From: Spongospora subterranea
Lineage: Eukaryota > Endomyxa > Phytomyxea > Plasmodiophorida > Plasmodiophoridae
Direction of reading: 5' to 3'
Assembly (NCBI GenBank): GCA_900404475.1
Contig: OUQQ01000062.1
Location: 1 to 50,959, forward strand
Length of the DNA: 50,959 bases
Part shown: positions 12,394 through 26,551 of the stretch, one piece after another
Numbering within the stretch: the first letter of the stretch is position 1
Layout of the letters: every line of letters starts with the position of its first letter
Program-made: the position numbers and the translations under genes
Notes under the pieces: generated by a model
What the model saw: the letters and a program-made list of their open reading frames with translations, nothing else
Databases searched by the model: none
What the model was told of the DNA's origin: nothing

Positions 12394-13510
12394 GATGACG
12401 ATAAGGCAGAAGGTCTATCGAAGTTGGTTGGTGAATGTGGATGATTTGTTGCCCGAATGGCCTAATGTGGGGTTCCGTCTCACCAGTCAGATTACCCTGT
12501 GATTCTGCCAATATTGTGTGTCATCCAGAGTCGTTGTCAGGAACGGCGTGTGCCACTGGTCCTAATCACACGTGGTTCTGTTGAACAGGGTGCAATCCAC
12601 AACAAACGACTTCCCAGTTTTATACCGCACGAATGGGTGAGAAGATTGTGAATCCAGGGGATGGTGTCGATTATCGTTGCTATATCAGTTGTGGGATGTA
12701 AACCGTCTCAAAGGGCCTTATTGAGTGCACTTAAGCTGGGTCAAAATCCATACATAACCAACGACATGAGGTGTAGCAATGGGTTGTCAACTGCTGACAC
12801 CTGAGCATCCCGATCGGGCCATAGCGCCATAGTTACACTGGATATGCAGATACCGGCATTGACTGAGTTTATGGTCGCTGAAAGGGATCGGTTTTCAAAT
12901 GGTGTAGAAAGGGTGATTGATCGTGATTCATCACATAGCAGCTCAATATCAGTCTCTACATGAAAATACAAATTTCAATCATGTGGGTGATATTTTATCG
13001 TTGATCATTGGCTTGGCACTTTATTTGGGTATATCGAGACTGAAGGGTCACCACATAACGCGAGACAATCAATCGATTGGTGACGTGCTGTGAATCAGTT
13101 GTCTACTGACCAGTGATGAACCATCAAACTCAGAGCGAGCCAATATCCTCTGTATCTGTCGCCGTGGGCAAAGGCTCGGACCGTCTTTTTCGATTATTTC
13201 CATCAAGGGTTCACGAAGGGGCCTTGGCAAGTGCATTGTTAATAATGATCTATTACGGCTATACCCAATTCACTTTGACATATTGTCCCTACGAGGCGTA
13301 TCATCGCTAGATGAACTGTCGTGTCTGTCGGAAATCGAACCATTCAATGATAGGGAAAACTGTTGACTCTATTGGCAATTCCATTCCAGCTGGGTTCTGA
13401 TGAGAAAGAGAGGCCGACAAAACAATGCGATGGTCCCTGTTTTGTGAACGATGAACATTCACAAGTACGTTTATCGAATTATGTATTACAAATATCACCT
13501 GCGCGCCTTG
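12394..13510. other. Intergenic, no supported gene
   Basis: About 1.1 kb lie between the start of the expansin-like gene and the 3' end of the GH18 gene. Short open frames occur on both strands, but none has an ATG, splice structure or recognisable motif that I would defend. The expansin-like promoter should lie at the left end. Confidence 0.4.
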
Positions 13511-15359
13511 TCAATTGATTATTTTCGAATACACTGATTCCGTTAAATCCCATGATCCAGGTTTATCTGCATCCATCCCCCAAACGGATACACCTGTTAA
13601 CCCTAACGCCAACCCCAAATCGATTTTCTCACTGAGAGTTTTCTGGTCGTCGTAGGCCACCCATCTGCGACAAACATCGTTAACAGATAGGATTTGTGAA
13701 GATAAGGAACACGATCGGTTATACTGGTCCGAATTATATGTGAAATATTGACATTTCGACACGCCATCTTCCACGACGGGTGTCGAGATGATGCTACTGT
13801 TCGACCGTATCCGATCTATCTCGAAATACGCTAGATAGCCAGGTTGGCGCGTGCAGAATCCAGGAGTTGCTGGGCTTTCGCCATTTGTATAGGAAGGTGT
13901 GCCAACCCCAGGACCTAAATAGCAACACATCATTTATATGCAAAAAAAAGTATCTTCATGAATATTCATTTACTGCTGGAGCTGGCACCAATCGCCTTCT
14001 TGAGTTTGTACGCTATGCCCCAGAAGCTCAAGCCTAAATTGAATTTATCACCGCGAACTCCACGTTGGCTTGCTAGTTGTAGATAGTATTTTAGGGCGTT
14101 CGCAACCGAATCGGACTGAATGTTATGAGGGTTTTCAAGAGGTGCTGAACAATCTGTTTGGCTTCCCCATGTTCCTAATACATTATATGCTAAAAAGACG
14201 GGCAATATTAGATTCCTTGAGGGGAAACGACAGATGTGGCTGTGTTTTACCAAGAATATTGACCCAATCAAGATCAGCAATGGTTTGGTTAATAAGATAA
14301 TATTGGCCCCAAAAAGGCCCTCCAGGGACAATCGACGACAGCAGCAGTTTAGTGGATCGACCTCTAGCCTCATTGTCAATGGCAATCCTGAGATCGCTTA
14401 CAAAAGCAGCGAATCCTGCTGCGTCAGACGGTGATCCACCTCGTGAACCGTCCGTTGGGAACTCCCAATCAATGTCTGGATTTGGCAATAATTAATTGGC
14501 TCAAAACTCATTGGTAGAATTAGATGGAAATCCCTACCAATTCCATCAAACCCATATTTGCGAACATATGCGATAGTGGTATTAATGAAATGGGACCTTT
14601 TTGACGGATCTGCGACCATTTGAGACATTGGCGCTATGTTCTGATCATATGAGTTCAGTCGTAATTTGCCACTGTGCGATGGGTTCGTATAACCGGCAAA
14701 TCCCCTCCAAGGCTCAGCATGGTTTTCAGCCGAGGTCGATCATTCTTCAGGCCGTTAAACGCGGAATAGCGTTGAACCTCATTGACCGTTGGGTCCTCCA
14801 ATTGCCATTTTACAGTACTGATCAAGGGTGAAAACCCATATACCAGATGGGTATAGTACTGGGCTGGGATCTTATCAGGACCTGTACAACTGGGGGGTCA
14901 GTACGGCGACGGTGGCCACGGGGGCCACGGGGGCCAAGTGTAACGGCCATTACTCATAGCGGGGATCCCTGGACAGTTGTTGCCAGTCGCTGCCTATGTA
15001 CACACACAGTCGTCAGCGTAACGCCAATGAATATCGGTGCAACAGAACACAGTCATGTCAGGAACAGTGCCATGCCCAACGCAATGACTGGGCAATGCCA
15101 TCGCCCTGGAACCGTCATGGCACATGAAATAATGTCGTACCTCCAGGTAATACCCCACCATTCGCCGGTTTTCAACCTTCTTCACATTATCAGGCGCCTT
15201 GTTGTCGTCGTTACCGGAAGTGGCAGAGGACGTTTTCGCCGACGTTTTCGACGTGGCTGCGATTGTGATCGTGATTATGATCGCCGAAACAATGATAATG
15301 GCGGCTATAAAGAGGAGGTGCTTCCTCTGGAACCTCATGGATGTGCGATGAAGCTGCAA
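13511..15359 (-). CDS. GH18 chitinase, signal-anchored
   Basis: Eight exons (15359-15141, 15087-15066, 14993-14954, 14889-14694, 14640-14538, 14475-14251, 14189-13974, 13914-13511) give 474 residues. Residues 13-35 form one strong membrane segment with no obvious cleavage site, so this looks like a type II signal anchor followed by a Ser/Thr stalk. The GH18 barrel begins at VGYYLE and continues with DKIPAQYYTHLVYGFS and LKTMLSLGG. The catalytic strand FDGIDIDWEFP keeps the full DxxDxDxE motif, completed by the splice at 14475/14538. Later come ILAYNVLGTWGSQTD and, near the end, GLTGVSVWGMDADKPG. It should cleave chitin at or outside the cell surface. Exon 2 is only 22 nt. The enzyme looks complete. 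Confidence 0.9.
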
Positions 15360-15666
15360 TCCTAGATTCAGGAACTGTCCTTTATAAAATCCCTGTCGCT
15401 TATGATGCCCCCTACCAGAGGTTGGGCCACTGTTCAGGATTGTTCGAGATTTTCAATGGACCAAGAACAGTTGTTTCCAGAACATGATCGTTTCAATCGA
15501 TCTGTTCTATATACTGCAGTTCATCATGTCATTTACACTTGTCGTTATTCTGTACCATATTCTCATTCTTCATCAACAATTTGGCCCAATGAATCCCAAC
15601 TAAATTAGAGCAAACTTTATTTGTAACTGGTTTTGTGAGCGAACAAGATGTCGTGAAATAGCGGGT
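15360..15666. other. Short intergenic region upstream of GH18
   Basis: About 307 bp lie between the GH18 start and the GH16 stop codon, both on the minus strand. I see no gene. It must contain the GH18 promoter and the GH16 3' end. Confidence 0.4.
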
Positions 15667-17001
15667 TTAGATGAATATGATGATGATGATCGATACGAGA
15701 AACAATATGCAGGTTGTTATAGCTGAGGAAGATGATGCCACATAGATCACGTCAGGATCGTAATTGGTTGGTGGATGCGTGCTGGCCCGGGCGGTACGGT
15801 TGGTGACGCCAGCCCGGTCCAGGCTAACAACACGACCCGGTGAGATGATTTTCATAGGGGGAAAGGGTGGAAAAAGAGATCGTACCAATGCACTGATAAG
15901 GTGCTGAAATACGCGTTGATCGGTGTGGTCCAATTAGTTATTGTGGCGTCACCAGCCCAATCACTACCCTCTTGAGCCTGCCATAAACCGAACGATATCC
16001 TCATGGGGGTATCCGGAAACCCTTTCCCGCCCGACACATTCCGATACGCCGAGTGGAGAGTGACGCCATCCACCTTCCAGACGAGATGGTCTTGGGTCCA
16101 GTTCACACTATACTTATGGTAGATGTCGGCATTGTCAGTTTGGGTCTTCCCTGAATACCCATTGACCGACGCCCCTACAGAACATCAACACACAGGATCT
16201 GTAATCAAGATCACCGCTGTCTCACCATTCAACTCGACGACATCGGCTGTTCCTCGATAATACCTTTCCAGATGATCATTTCACCGAAAACGGGATCGAC
16301 AATGAACGTACCAGTTAGTCTGCACATTGTGCTTATCCTGCCCAGTTATCTCGATATCGATCTCGTCTTTCTCGTTCGAGAACCCAATGAAACTTGTGAC
16401 CACGCCTGACAATGATGAGCGGTGAATATCTCGAGAACAGACCATGAATGAATAGTTGATACGATATACCTGCATGACCTGATTGACGAATAGTTGCCTC
16501 CATAACGCCATAATGAAGGAACCTGGTCGTACTGACGATCGTGGCCGTTCCTGACGTGAGCTCGCTATCGGCATTGGGAGGAATCAGGGGCAGTTGTAGC
16601 GCGCCATCCACAATACGTGGAGCGCCACTTTCAACAACGAATTCGGCAGTATCAGGGTTTGGATTGGTTATATATTTGGCGAACACTTCCGCCTTTCACA
16701 AAATCACCGCCATCGGTCAGCATCGAACACACATTGGAATCGGGAATCCAACACAAGTCACCTGGTCATAGAAATGGCTGAAATTGGCGACAAAATCACA
16801 GTGATCTCCAGCGAATAAACACGCGGATGAGTTGTAATTATCAGGGTCTGTATACGATGAAGGCAATCAGAGCAGGGATCTAGCGATGGAGGGCGAGTAC
16901 GGTGGGTGACAACCTCTGCACGGCAATGACACAACACCAGATGGAGTGGCTGACCCACGATTGGCCAGAACAACTACACAGGCGATGATTAACGCGATCA
17001 T
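15667..17001 (-). CDS. GH16 wall glycosidase/transglycosylase, CRH-like, probably GPI-anchored
   Basis: Seven exons (17001-16914, 16847-16762, 16692-16470, 16405-16312, 16263-16226, 16174-15886, 15823-15667) give 324 residues. MIALIIACVVVLANRGSA is a signal peptide. The GH16 fold shows YGVMEATIRQSGHAG, the catalytic EIDIE in EKDEIDIEITGQD, then NWYYRGTADVVELNG and YSVNWTQDHLVWKVDG. A C-terminal Ser/Thr linker with Asn-glycosylation sites leads to ITTCILFLVSIIIIIFI, typical of a GPI signal. CRH enzymes join chitin to beta-glucan in fungal walls; other GH16 members are beta-glucanases. DEIDIE rather than the usual DEIDWE leaves the specificity open. An in-frame ATG at 17058 would add 19 residues before the signal peptide and is less likely. 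Confidence 0.85.
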
Positions 17002-17568
17002 GGGTCTATGGAAATCTGGTATTTGGCAATGATCAGTTCGGCTCAGTCGAAACGACATGCTCCAATTCGTTCCAGACCGTTCTCGAAATTCTCATGGTTT
17101 AGTAAGATACACAGAAAAACGCGGTTGTTCATGACGGTAAAACGGAATGGGGAAGATGGTGATAAAAGTGCCTTGGGAGATATGATTTAAGGTGGAGATA
17201 CAGATGACGCATACACAGTTAGATGATGTCGAACTGTATAGTCGACCGATACGCCCTGCCGCCTTATATGTATTCGGCAAATATCAACCTGGTAGATCGG
17301 ATAATTAAAAAATTACTTTACGTCTAGCAGTCGATAGGCCATATTTCCGATCAGATGCAATACAGCCGCAATCGACAGATCAAATGGTAAGCAGTGGAGG
17401 CTCTTGGCTGTTTGTTTGGAGTCTGGAGATAATCTGTCACGGTGAAGCGATTGAGGGAGACACGGAGTCCGCGGCGGTAGGGTTTAATAACGCTGGCTGG
17501 CTTGAGTTGATGATTGGCCGCTGGTCTGTATCAGATAAGGCGATTTATTATTGCGAATCACTGGTTAA
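17002..17568. promoter_or_regulatory. Divergent promoter region, GH16 / Trm7
   Basis: About 570 bp separate the divergent GH16 and Trm7 start codons. Small open frames are present, but nothing looks coding. Both promoters should be here. No specific motif is claimed. Confidence 0.35.
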
Positions 17569-18901
17569 ATGAAGTATTCGAAAGACAAGCGCGATATATT
17601 TTATCGCCGAGCGAAAGAGTTGGGATACCGTGCCCGGTCGGCTTTCAAGCTTCTACAGATAGATAAGGCGTTCAATCTATTGGATGGCGTCATCAACGCT
17701 GTCGATCTGTTAGTACTCATGTCTATCACGCCATATCTGAATAATTGACCTTTAATCATGAGAATGTTTTAGATGCGCCGCTCCTGGCAGCTGGTCTCAA
17801 GTCCTCAGCAACAGAATGTGTGTCGCCATCGTCGTTGTGGTATCTGGCTGAGGATGACGTATCTATTGTAGTGGCCCAAATAACGGTCGCATCGTGGCAG
17901 TGGATCTGCAAGAGATGTCTCCCATTGACGGCGTCACCCAGCTGCAAGGAGACATCACGCGTCGGTCAACGGCCGACGCTATCATATCGCTGTTTGAAGG
18001 CAATCTAGCCGATATCGTGGTGTGCGATGGCGCTCCTGACGGTAATTGTGTCCCGTCACCCCCAGTTGATCCCCCACAGTCATTGTCTGATCGTGTTACC
18101 CAGTGACCGGGTAATGCCACACCACCCCGTTTTTCGTTCACCCCATGAACCCACCCCAACTGACCCCTATGTGATCATGTCCCTCTGACTGTGCTGCTGT
18201 CCACATAGGATGCATGATATTGACGAGTGAGTTGGCCATATCGTTGGCCCCCATCCCCCCAACTCACCGACTCACCCATCCATCTCTCACAGATATATTC
18301 AGGCCCAGCTAATACTATCGGTATTCACGTTCATTGCCCGTTCAGGCGCTGTTTTCAGCCTTCTGAATCGTAGGCTCTCTGCATCACAAATCATGTTCTG
18401 CGCCCAGGCGGATCGTTTGTTGCGAAAGTGTTTCGCGGGTGGGGATGCCGCGTTCATTATCGTTAGAAATATTCACTGCATTGACCGTTTTTATCCTGAC
18501 AGCGCTGCCCTACCTCTTCTTATCGACCAACTCTATATTTTCTTCAAGATGGTGACAGTTGCCAAACCAACCAGCAGCCGAAACTCCAGTGTTGGTAAGT
18601 TACTCAACATCTGATGCGCCCCAGAGAATACAGTTCTCAAAAGGTTGTTTGTTGCCAGAATCATTTTTGGTGTGTCAGGACTACAGACCGCCTTCAGGAT
18701 ATATTCCAACGATGGTCGCCCCTAATCTAACTAACTGTAATATCTATCGTCTTTATGCACTCGATGTTCTCGGCGAGTCTAACATTCTCTACAGTGAGTC
18801 AACAATATGAACCTGAATCGCTAAATCGGACTATAATCCCGTTTCTTTCATGCGGTGATCTACTCGGCCATGAAGATGACCTTGACGCTGACGCATCGTA
18901 A
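17569..18901 (+). CDS. TRM7: tRNA 2'-O-methyltransferase Trm7/FTSJ1
   Basis: Nine exons (17569-17708, 17773-17817, 17872-18054, 18209-18226, 18293-18345, 18408-18438, 18503-18594, 18659-18736, 18795-18901) give 248 residues. The start reads MKYSKDKRD and then [15 protein letters not shown]. The SAM-binding loop is [14 protein letters not shown]. The Lys-Asp-Lys-Glu catalytic set is visible in [23 protein letters not shown] and [24 protein letters not shown] and [10 protein letters not shown] are family signatures. Trm7 methylates positions 32 and 34 of the anticodon loop of several tRNAs, with partner proteins, in the cytoplasm. Exon 4 is 18 nt. The intron after exon 5 (18346-18407) begins with GC in the model that best keeps the SGGSF motif; an alternative GT donor upstream would remove residues there. 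Confidence 0.92.
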
Positions 18902-19011
18902 GGAGTGTGATGCAATTGATTCGGCCCTTGTTTGATATTAGATGATGCCCATAGATATCCCCTAACAGAGTCAACCATGTTGGCCCCGATACAGTCTCCA
19001 ATACATCCACC

Positions 19012-19266
19012 TTATGAACATTTTATCATCAATAAATCCACTTCGTAGTCATAATCTGTTCTGTCGAGTTCATAGAACAAGTAAATATTTGAATGACCGC
19101 ACAGGCGGCTGCCGAATATAAACAAAGTCGCAATCTTCAGTTTCGGTCGTTGCTGTTCTGACGACGACAGTTGCTGGTTTTGCTCAACATGTCGTGCTGC
19201 ATATAACGTCAATGGCTTTTTAGAGTCGAGCGTCAAATAGGTAAATGTCTGAATGAGCGATTGCAT
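19012..19266 (-). CDS. Short hypothetical protein
   Basis: An uninterrupted minus-strand frame starts with ATG at 19266 and encodes 84 residues. It contains a polar middle (VEQNQQLSSSEQQRPKLK) followed by LFIFGSRL and a Tyr/Asp-rich end. There is no signal peptide, membrane span or known domain. It fills an otherwise empty gap between the convergent side of Trm7 and the Rpt1 promoter. It could be a chance frame. Confidence 0.25.
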   Translation of the reverse strand: MQSLIQTFTYLTLDSKKPLTLYAARHVEQNQQLSSSEQQRPKLKIATLFIFGSRLCGHSNIYLFYELDRTDYDYEVDLLMIKCS

Positions 19267-20017
19267 TATGTGAGTGTGTCTTTGTTCCAAATGCTGGTCC
19301 CTCACTTTATATTGTTCCCTCGAGAACAAGGGTGGATGGGACTGGAACTATGAACCCACACTCCCGATCAAGAGCTCTGGGAACAATGTTCTCGGGGTGA
19401 TTGTCCAATTTTTTTAAGTATATGAACTATGTTTACAACAAGATAAAAAAATACAAGTGCACGGCGAGCGTGGTTCAAGAATTATTTCTGTACAACTGGA
19501 CTAGTTGTACAGAAATCGGACAGAGACTGGAGAAGATTTGGTTGGCGAAGGCGCAGAGCAGGCAAAAATTTCATATCACCAAATTCTGCGGCAGCTTCCA
19601 CCAAAAGCCATCGCCGTTGCGACATAAAGAGAAACGGCAATTGCTGAATGGTAATTCGCCCATCTGAACCTGAAGAATGTGATTCTGGCGAACGCAACAG
19701 GAAATGGGATAGTGGTAGAGGGGGGGGTAGTGGGCCTGACACTTTTCGCGCACAATTGTGAACCTACTGCACCTGATCATAACTCTGCCATCCAGCGCAA
19801 CCCGATACTGTATCCATGTATCAGTTCAGTACAGTTGCCTCATACCATACTGTATGTACAGAGACAGTATGTGTACAGGTATGTAGCGTGTGTATCTGTG
19901 GCCTCCTCACATATTGACCCACTATCATTATTAGCCGGTCGAGGCGTTCACAGGTTCAAGGCGTCGTAATCTCCACATATCTCCCGATAACGACTTGTCA
20001 ACTGGTTACTTTTCATT
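19267..20017. other. Intergenic region upstream of Rpt1
   Basis: About 750 bp lie ahead of the Rpt1 start. There is a short imperfect palindrome at 19480-19520 (AACTGGACTAGTTGTACAG region with TTCTGTACAACT on its left) and a G-run at 19722. No gene is supported. The Rpt1 promoter should lie at the right end. Confidence 0.4.
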
Positions 20018-21702
<1,685 letters not shown>

Positions 21703-21819
21703 TTTGAATATCCCATGGGGTGAATAAATATTTACGAAATGGTATTACATGCGGTGATTTCCGTCACAGTGGAAGATTATATCAAATGACAGCTTTAATA
21801 ATAAAGACACTTGGCAATA

Positions 21820-24800
21820 TTACAATTGAATGCCGCTAAAGAACGCTAGCATAGCTTGTCCTGATTGAAGAAGACTCTCAGCGTGATGCCATGCTTGCCT
21901 TGATTCCTGATAGAGCACATCCAGTTTTTTAACTGAAACAGAATGTAGAAGAGTTGGCCCATGAATTTTTAGAAATAGGCCAATGATAGCTTGAAACATT
22001 TCGAAATTAGATCGCAGTTTGACTTGCCCAATAAAGAAATCAATAACAGATGAGAGTTCAGCCTGTTCAGTGTCTACATTCATGCCGATACTCCTGACAA
22101 CGACATCTACCCCAGAAGGTGATAGTCCCTTTAAAACATCCGTTGCGTCGGAATATTTTGAGTCCATTACCAGAGTCATGAATCGGTCGAAGCACAAATC
22201 AGATTTTGGGCGTTTGGCAGAATACAGGTCCACATCTTGATCCATCGAATTCCCAAGATCCGGGACAATCAATTCTGGTTGAATACCAGCTAGAGTGGGA
22301 AGAAAAAATGGTGCAGATAGTGGTGCCTTGACAGGCTGTTTCGGTCTGTTACGCTTCTTAATTTCGTCTAACAGCGAAAGAGACTGCCACGACGACGATG
22401 GAAGCGACGACAAAGTTAACAATGGAACTTTGTCTTTGCCAGACGACGGACGAAAACCAAGTAAGGAGAAGTCATCCAGATTTGGAACAATTTCGTCTGG
22501 ATTTGAGAGAACCAGTTCGGAAGATTTGCGGCATACCTCGTCTACATGCTCTTGCTTCTGATATAAATCAACGTGACGAGGCTCAGAAAGGGTGTGTCTT
22601 GATATCGACATGGAGGTAAAAAACATGTTATTCGCCCACAAATATATAGCCCGACTACCGACATGGCATGTACAAAGAAAATCTCCACCTGGAGACATGG
22701 ACATAGATGTAACGGCGCGCCGAAACCTAAACCAGTCGATAACGCAACCAGATGGAATATCATAAACACGAACACCCTAAACAGCGGGAAGTAAACACTC
22801 AGGATAAAATGAAATGCGCAATACATACACCATCTGTTGAAGAGGCAATGAGCTCTCGACCTGACTTTCCGAATACCATAGCAGTTATGCGATTAATGTG
22901 GCCAGAAAACCGGCGAACGCATTTCAAAGTTGATAAATCCACAAGACGGATTGTGAAATCATCACAATTACACGCCAATAACCCGCTACCCTAAAGAAGA
23001 GCGTGAGGATTTGAATCCCATTTCACAAATATTCATGCATACATGGTGAATTTGAATCGATGAAATTGGCGACTCCAAATCAATCTGGCTTATCAGCGAC
23101 AGCCGGTTTAAATCGTATTGTCGGAGAATGCCATCAAGTGAGGACGAAATAACATGGCTGGTCTGATCGCAAACGATGCCTGAAATAGGGAGACGACTAA
23201 TATCTTTCGATGAGCCTCGAGCAACTCCTGATTGCATATTAAACTTATGAATAGCACCAGATTGACATCCGACTATTCCGAAGTTGCCACAATTACTGAT
23301 GGCAATTGCAGATATATTATCAGCCCCGCCAGAGACCCTAAAACAAGACACATTTACAACATTGACAAACGAATGTTCATCACGAGAGCTTACGCTGGAC
23401 TTTGAAACGATTTGGTTCCAATGACTTTATTTTTGGAAGACCACGTGTAACAAACATCGTGATCCTGATGAAATGATAGTATATTATCCCATCGTTTTTC
23501 CTTGGCCTAAAAATGTTTGGATGAATTTATCTGGGTCAACACCATTGAGACACGCATACTTCGTGGGAGGCAAATCCAACAATTTCAGGCAGTATTTTCT
23601 TATGATTAGCATGGGAGATATCGACAGATTGCTCATCCCTTATCAAAGAAGATAGCCGTAATGAAGTCGGAGTCGATGACAACAAGTACGATTGGTTGTA
23701 GAACGCTATTTGCGAAGGGGGTTGAATATGACCGGAACGTTGCCGTAATATTCTTATTGTACCTGAATGACGCAACGGCTATTAAAACCTTGAATTGTAT
23801 GCAGGAATACCAGAGCGCGAGCCTAACCATCATGCTGGTCACAAATCCACACGACCAAGCGATTATCTTGACCTGACGTCACTAAGAGCGGCTCGCCGGC
23901 AAGAAACGAGGCTGAACTAATTGATCCTTGGTGTGCTTTAACCGTTTGGCTGACCATCTGATTTTTATCCAGGTCCCAGACAACCAAAGATCCATTAGAG
24001 CTAGCTGACACCATCCATGGGGTTCCTGGCCATCAAACAATTATACAAAAGATGAGCTCTAATCGCAAATTTACCATCACTCCGGAAGGCAATTGCTTGG
24101 ACAGATCCACCAATATGAGTCAATGTCGATATTGTTTGGTCACGTTGAACGTCGTGAAGAACAATACGACCATCTGATAAACCGAATGCAATTATATCAA
24201 CTGCAGATGACTGAGTCATACATGTGATGGGACTGCCAAAACTGATGATAGCTTGAGTCAGATGGTTTTTGATAAATTTGCCGAAGTGACAAACCAATTT
24301 TTCAGCGTATAAACTCTCTGCAATGTCCTGATGTTGTAGACGTGTACTGCTCCAGATCTATGTGCGAGGAGGATTTTGTTGAGGTACGTATGCGGATGCA
24401 TGATTGCGGATACAGGGTCATCTGCAGGCAAGTGAATGGAGCCGACCGGTGCATCGATCTTGTCCTGGGCCGACACATCCCATACATGCAAGACATGATC
24501 ATCAGCAATAGATATGAGATTATGCCCCAATAGCAATAGCAGTCTGATATTGGCAGTGTGAGCTCGAACAGTCTTATAGATGTTGTTACGATGGTGGATG
24601 ATGATATCGGGTCCCGCCGCCGTGTAGACAATCTGACCGTGAGGGCCCGAGCAGATTGCGCTAATGTGGTCTGGCACAGAACGGCTCACAGACACCAGGC
24701 GCAACTTATCGCACTGAGCAGAACGGGTCGATTAGTCGTATCACACCGATAGGTTACGTTATCAATGTTCAAGTTACGTTATAGACGTGGTAGTATTTGT

Positions 24801-24924
24801 CCAGAGGCATGGTAATAAAATGCTCAGAGCCCTGCTTTTGAACATCGCATGGCACATGATTGGCGATAACACCTATTGTTCGATACGGAGAGAATACTCC
24901 TAAAGGTTCATGTGCCACAACCAT
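21820..24924 (-). CDS. UTP21: Utp21/WDR36, WD-repeat SSU processome subunit
   Basis: Nine exons (24924-24778, 24713-24295, 24241-24075, 24025-23828, 23762-23560, 23506-23394, 23337-23043, 22990-22829, 22776-21820) give about 886 residues. The N-terminus VFSPYRTIGVIANHVPCDV and the following HHFITMPLDKYYHVYN-type strand match Utp21. WD repeats continue through SHPHTYLNKILLAH-like, GEPLLVTSGQDNRLVVW and SMSPGGDFLCTCHV. The C-terminal Utp21 domain follows, with LSPSGVDVVVRSIG and LFLKIHGPTLL. Utp21 is part of the UTP-B complex that folds the U3-bound pre-18S rRNA in the nucleolus. All introns are 49-65 nt. The exon 6/7 junction may be one base off. Length agrees with animal WDR36 (about 900). 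Confidence 0.95.
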
Positions 24925-25174
24925 CGCAAATATGCAACCTTGGAAAATTGCTGAGGGAAGAGGGTTCCAGTGACCGATCTGTTAGTCATGGGCCGTCACG
25001 GTGTCCGTGGCGGCAATATCCTCATCAACGCCAGATAAACAGACTAATCTTCAGGTGAATATTCATTTTTATAAGTATACTACAACAACATTTCCGTCTC
25101 AAACAGTTCATTATAACCTCTTCCTAACACAAGATGAAGGTTTAACCTGGGCTCCTATGAAATATTTCAGAAAC

Positions 25175-26537
25175 TTACGCTTTTTTAGCAGCATGCAGTC
25201 TAATTGCTTGAATGCGATCGATCACTGGAGGGTGAGTGTAAGTAAGAGCAACGAGAAGCCAATGAGGGGTGAGGTTCGACAAGTTGTCGACGCTAAGCTT
25301 TTTCAGGCCAGATACAAGATCTTCCGGATTATCAATTGCGTTGACTGCAAACTGATCAGCGGCAAACTCGTTGTGTCTGCTGAACGCGGTCATCAACAGC
25401 TGCATGGCGAACTCAACTGGAGCCAGCATGTGAGAAAAGAGGAACATTCCCGTGTACACGGATTTCTGCCCGATGAAAAACGCCTTGAAAAGATCGTCAT
25501 TGCTGATGAAGATACTCATGGCAAAGAATAAACCAAAAGTATGTGCCATTGTTATCAATAAACTGGTATAAACGTGACCAAGCTTATAGTGTCCCATTTC
25601 ATGGCCTAGAATCGCGATAATTTCTTCAGCTGCAGCACAAATCAGAAAAACGGGAAAACGAGCAGATAGACATCAATTACGTGTTTGCTTCGCAATTAAC
25701 GTATCGAACAAAACAATTCTTTTGGAATTGCCAATACCGGCGAAAAACGCATTGGAGTGTCCAGAACGTTTAGAGCCATCCATCAGAAATATGGAACCGA
25801 AGGAAAAATTGACGTTGCCCGCCAAATGCTTGATCTTCGCTAGCAATTGCTGATCGTCAAGGAGCGTAAGGGTATTGAACAGAGGTAAAATGTATTTAGG
25901 AGCCACATAAAACATGACCAGAGAAAATATGGATACAAATACCCAGCAGTACAACCAGGAACTAGGGCCGGTATACTGGATAAACGCGACAAGGGCTGCA
26001 ATTAACGGCCCGCCCAACACAATTGCTAACCCCAGCGATTTTAATTGGTCGAGAACAAATGTCTTGGCCGTTGTCTTGTTGAAACCAAACTCTTCTTCCA
26101 AGACAAACGTGGAATATATCGAAAAAGGTAACTCCAGTAGATACGTTATGCTAGATAGTGCCATAATATAAAAAATTCCAGTAAAAATAATGGAAAATCC
26201 GAACGAGCGAACGAAAACATCCATGATATTGAAGGCGCCAGAGAACCATAATATCAAAAACGTCATCAAGGAATAAGCAGAAGACTTTAAGCCGAACGAT
26301 GATTTCGCACGGGTATATCGTTGTGATTTAGCATATTCTGAAATCAAATGCAAAAAAAATGAGCGCTTTTGAAAGGGTGAAACAACGATATTTACCATCA
26401 GCATTATAGACAGCTTCGAACTCCTCAGGTATAACGGGGGAAAGTGAAGACAGGTTGAGGGCAACCGTGATTGAATCAATAACCCAATGGGCAATAACCG
26501 AGAACAATATCAAATACGTTATCCAGTTGGAATACAT
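25175..26537 (-). CDS. STE24: CAAX prenyl protease Ste24/ZMPSTE24
   Basis: Three exons (26537-26396, 26337-25681, 25629-25175) give 417 residues. Several hydrophobic spans precede the strongly conserved EEEFGFNKTT, DGSKRSGHSNAFFAG and RIVLFDTLI blocks. The zinc site is HEMGH in ILGHEMGHYKLGH, whose Asn-Glu partner appears later in RHNEFAADQFA. The enzyme is a multi-membrane-pass metalloprotease of the ER and inner nuclear membrane. It removes the last three residues of prenylated CAAX proteins and, in yeasts, also trims a-factor. The start ATG at 26537 gives MYSNWITYLILFSVIAHW; upstream in-frame codons lack an ATG. It lies head-to-tail with Utp21, about 250 bp apart. The active site is intact. 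Confidence 0.95.
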
Positions 26538-26551
26538 ATCGTCCCGCGGTT

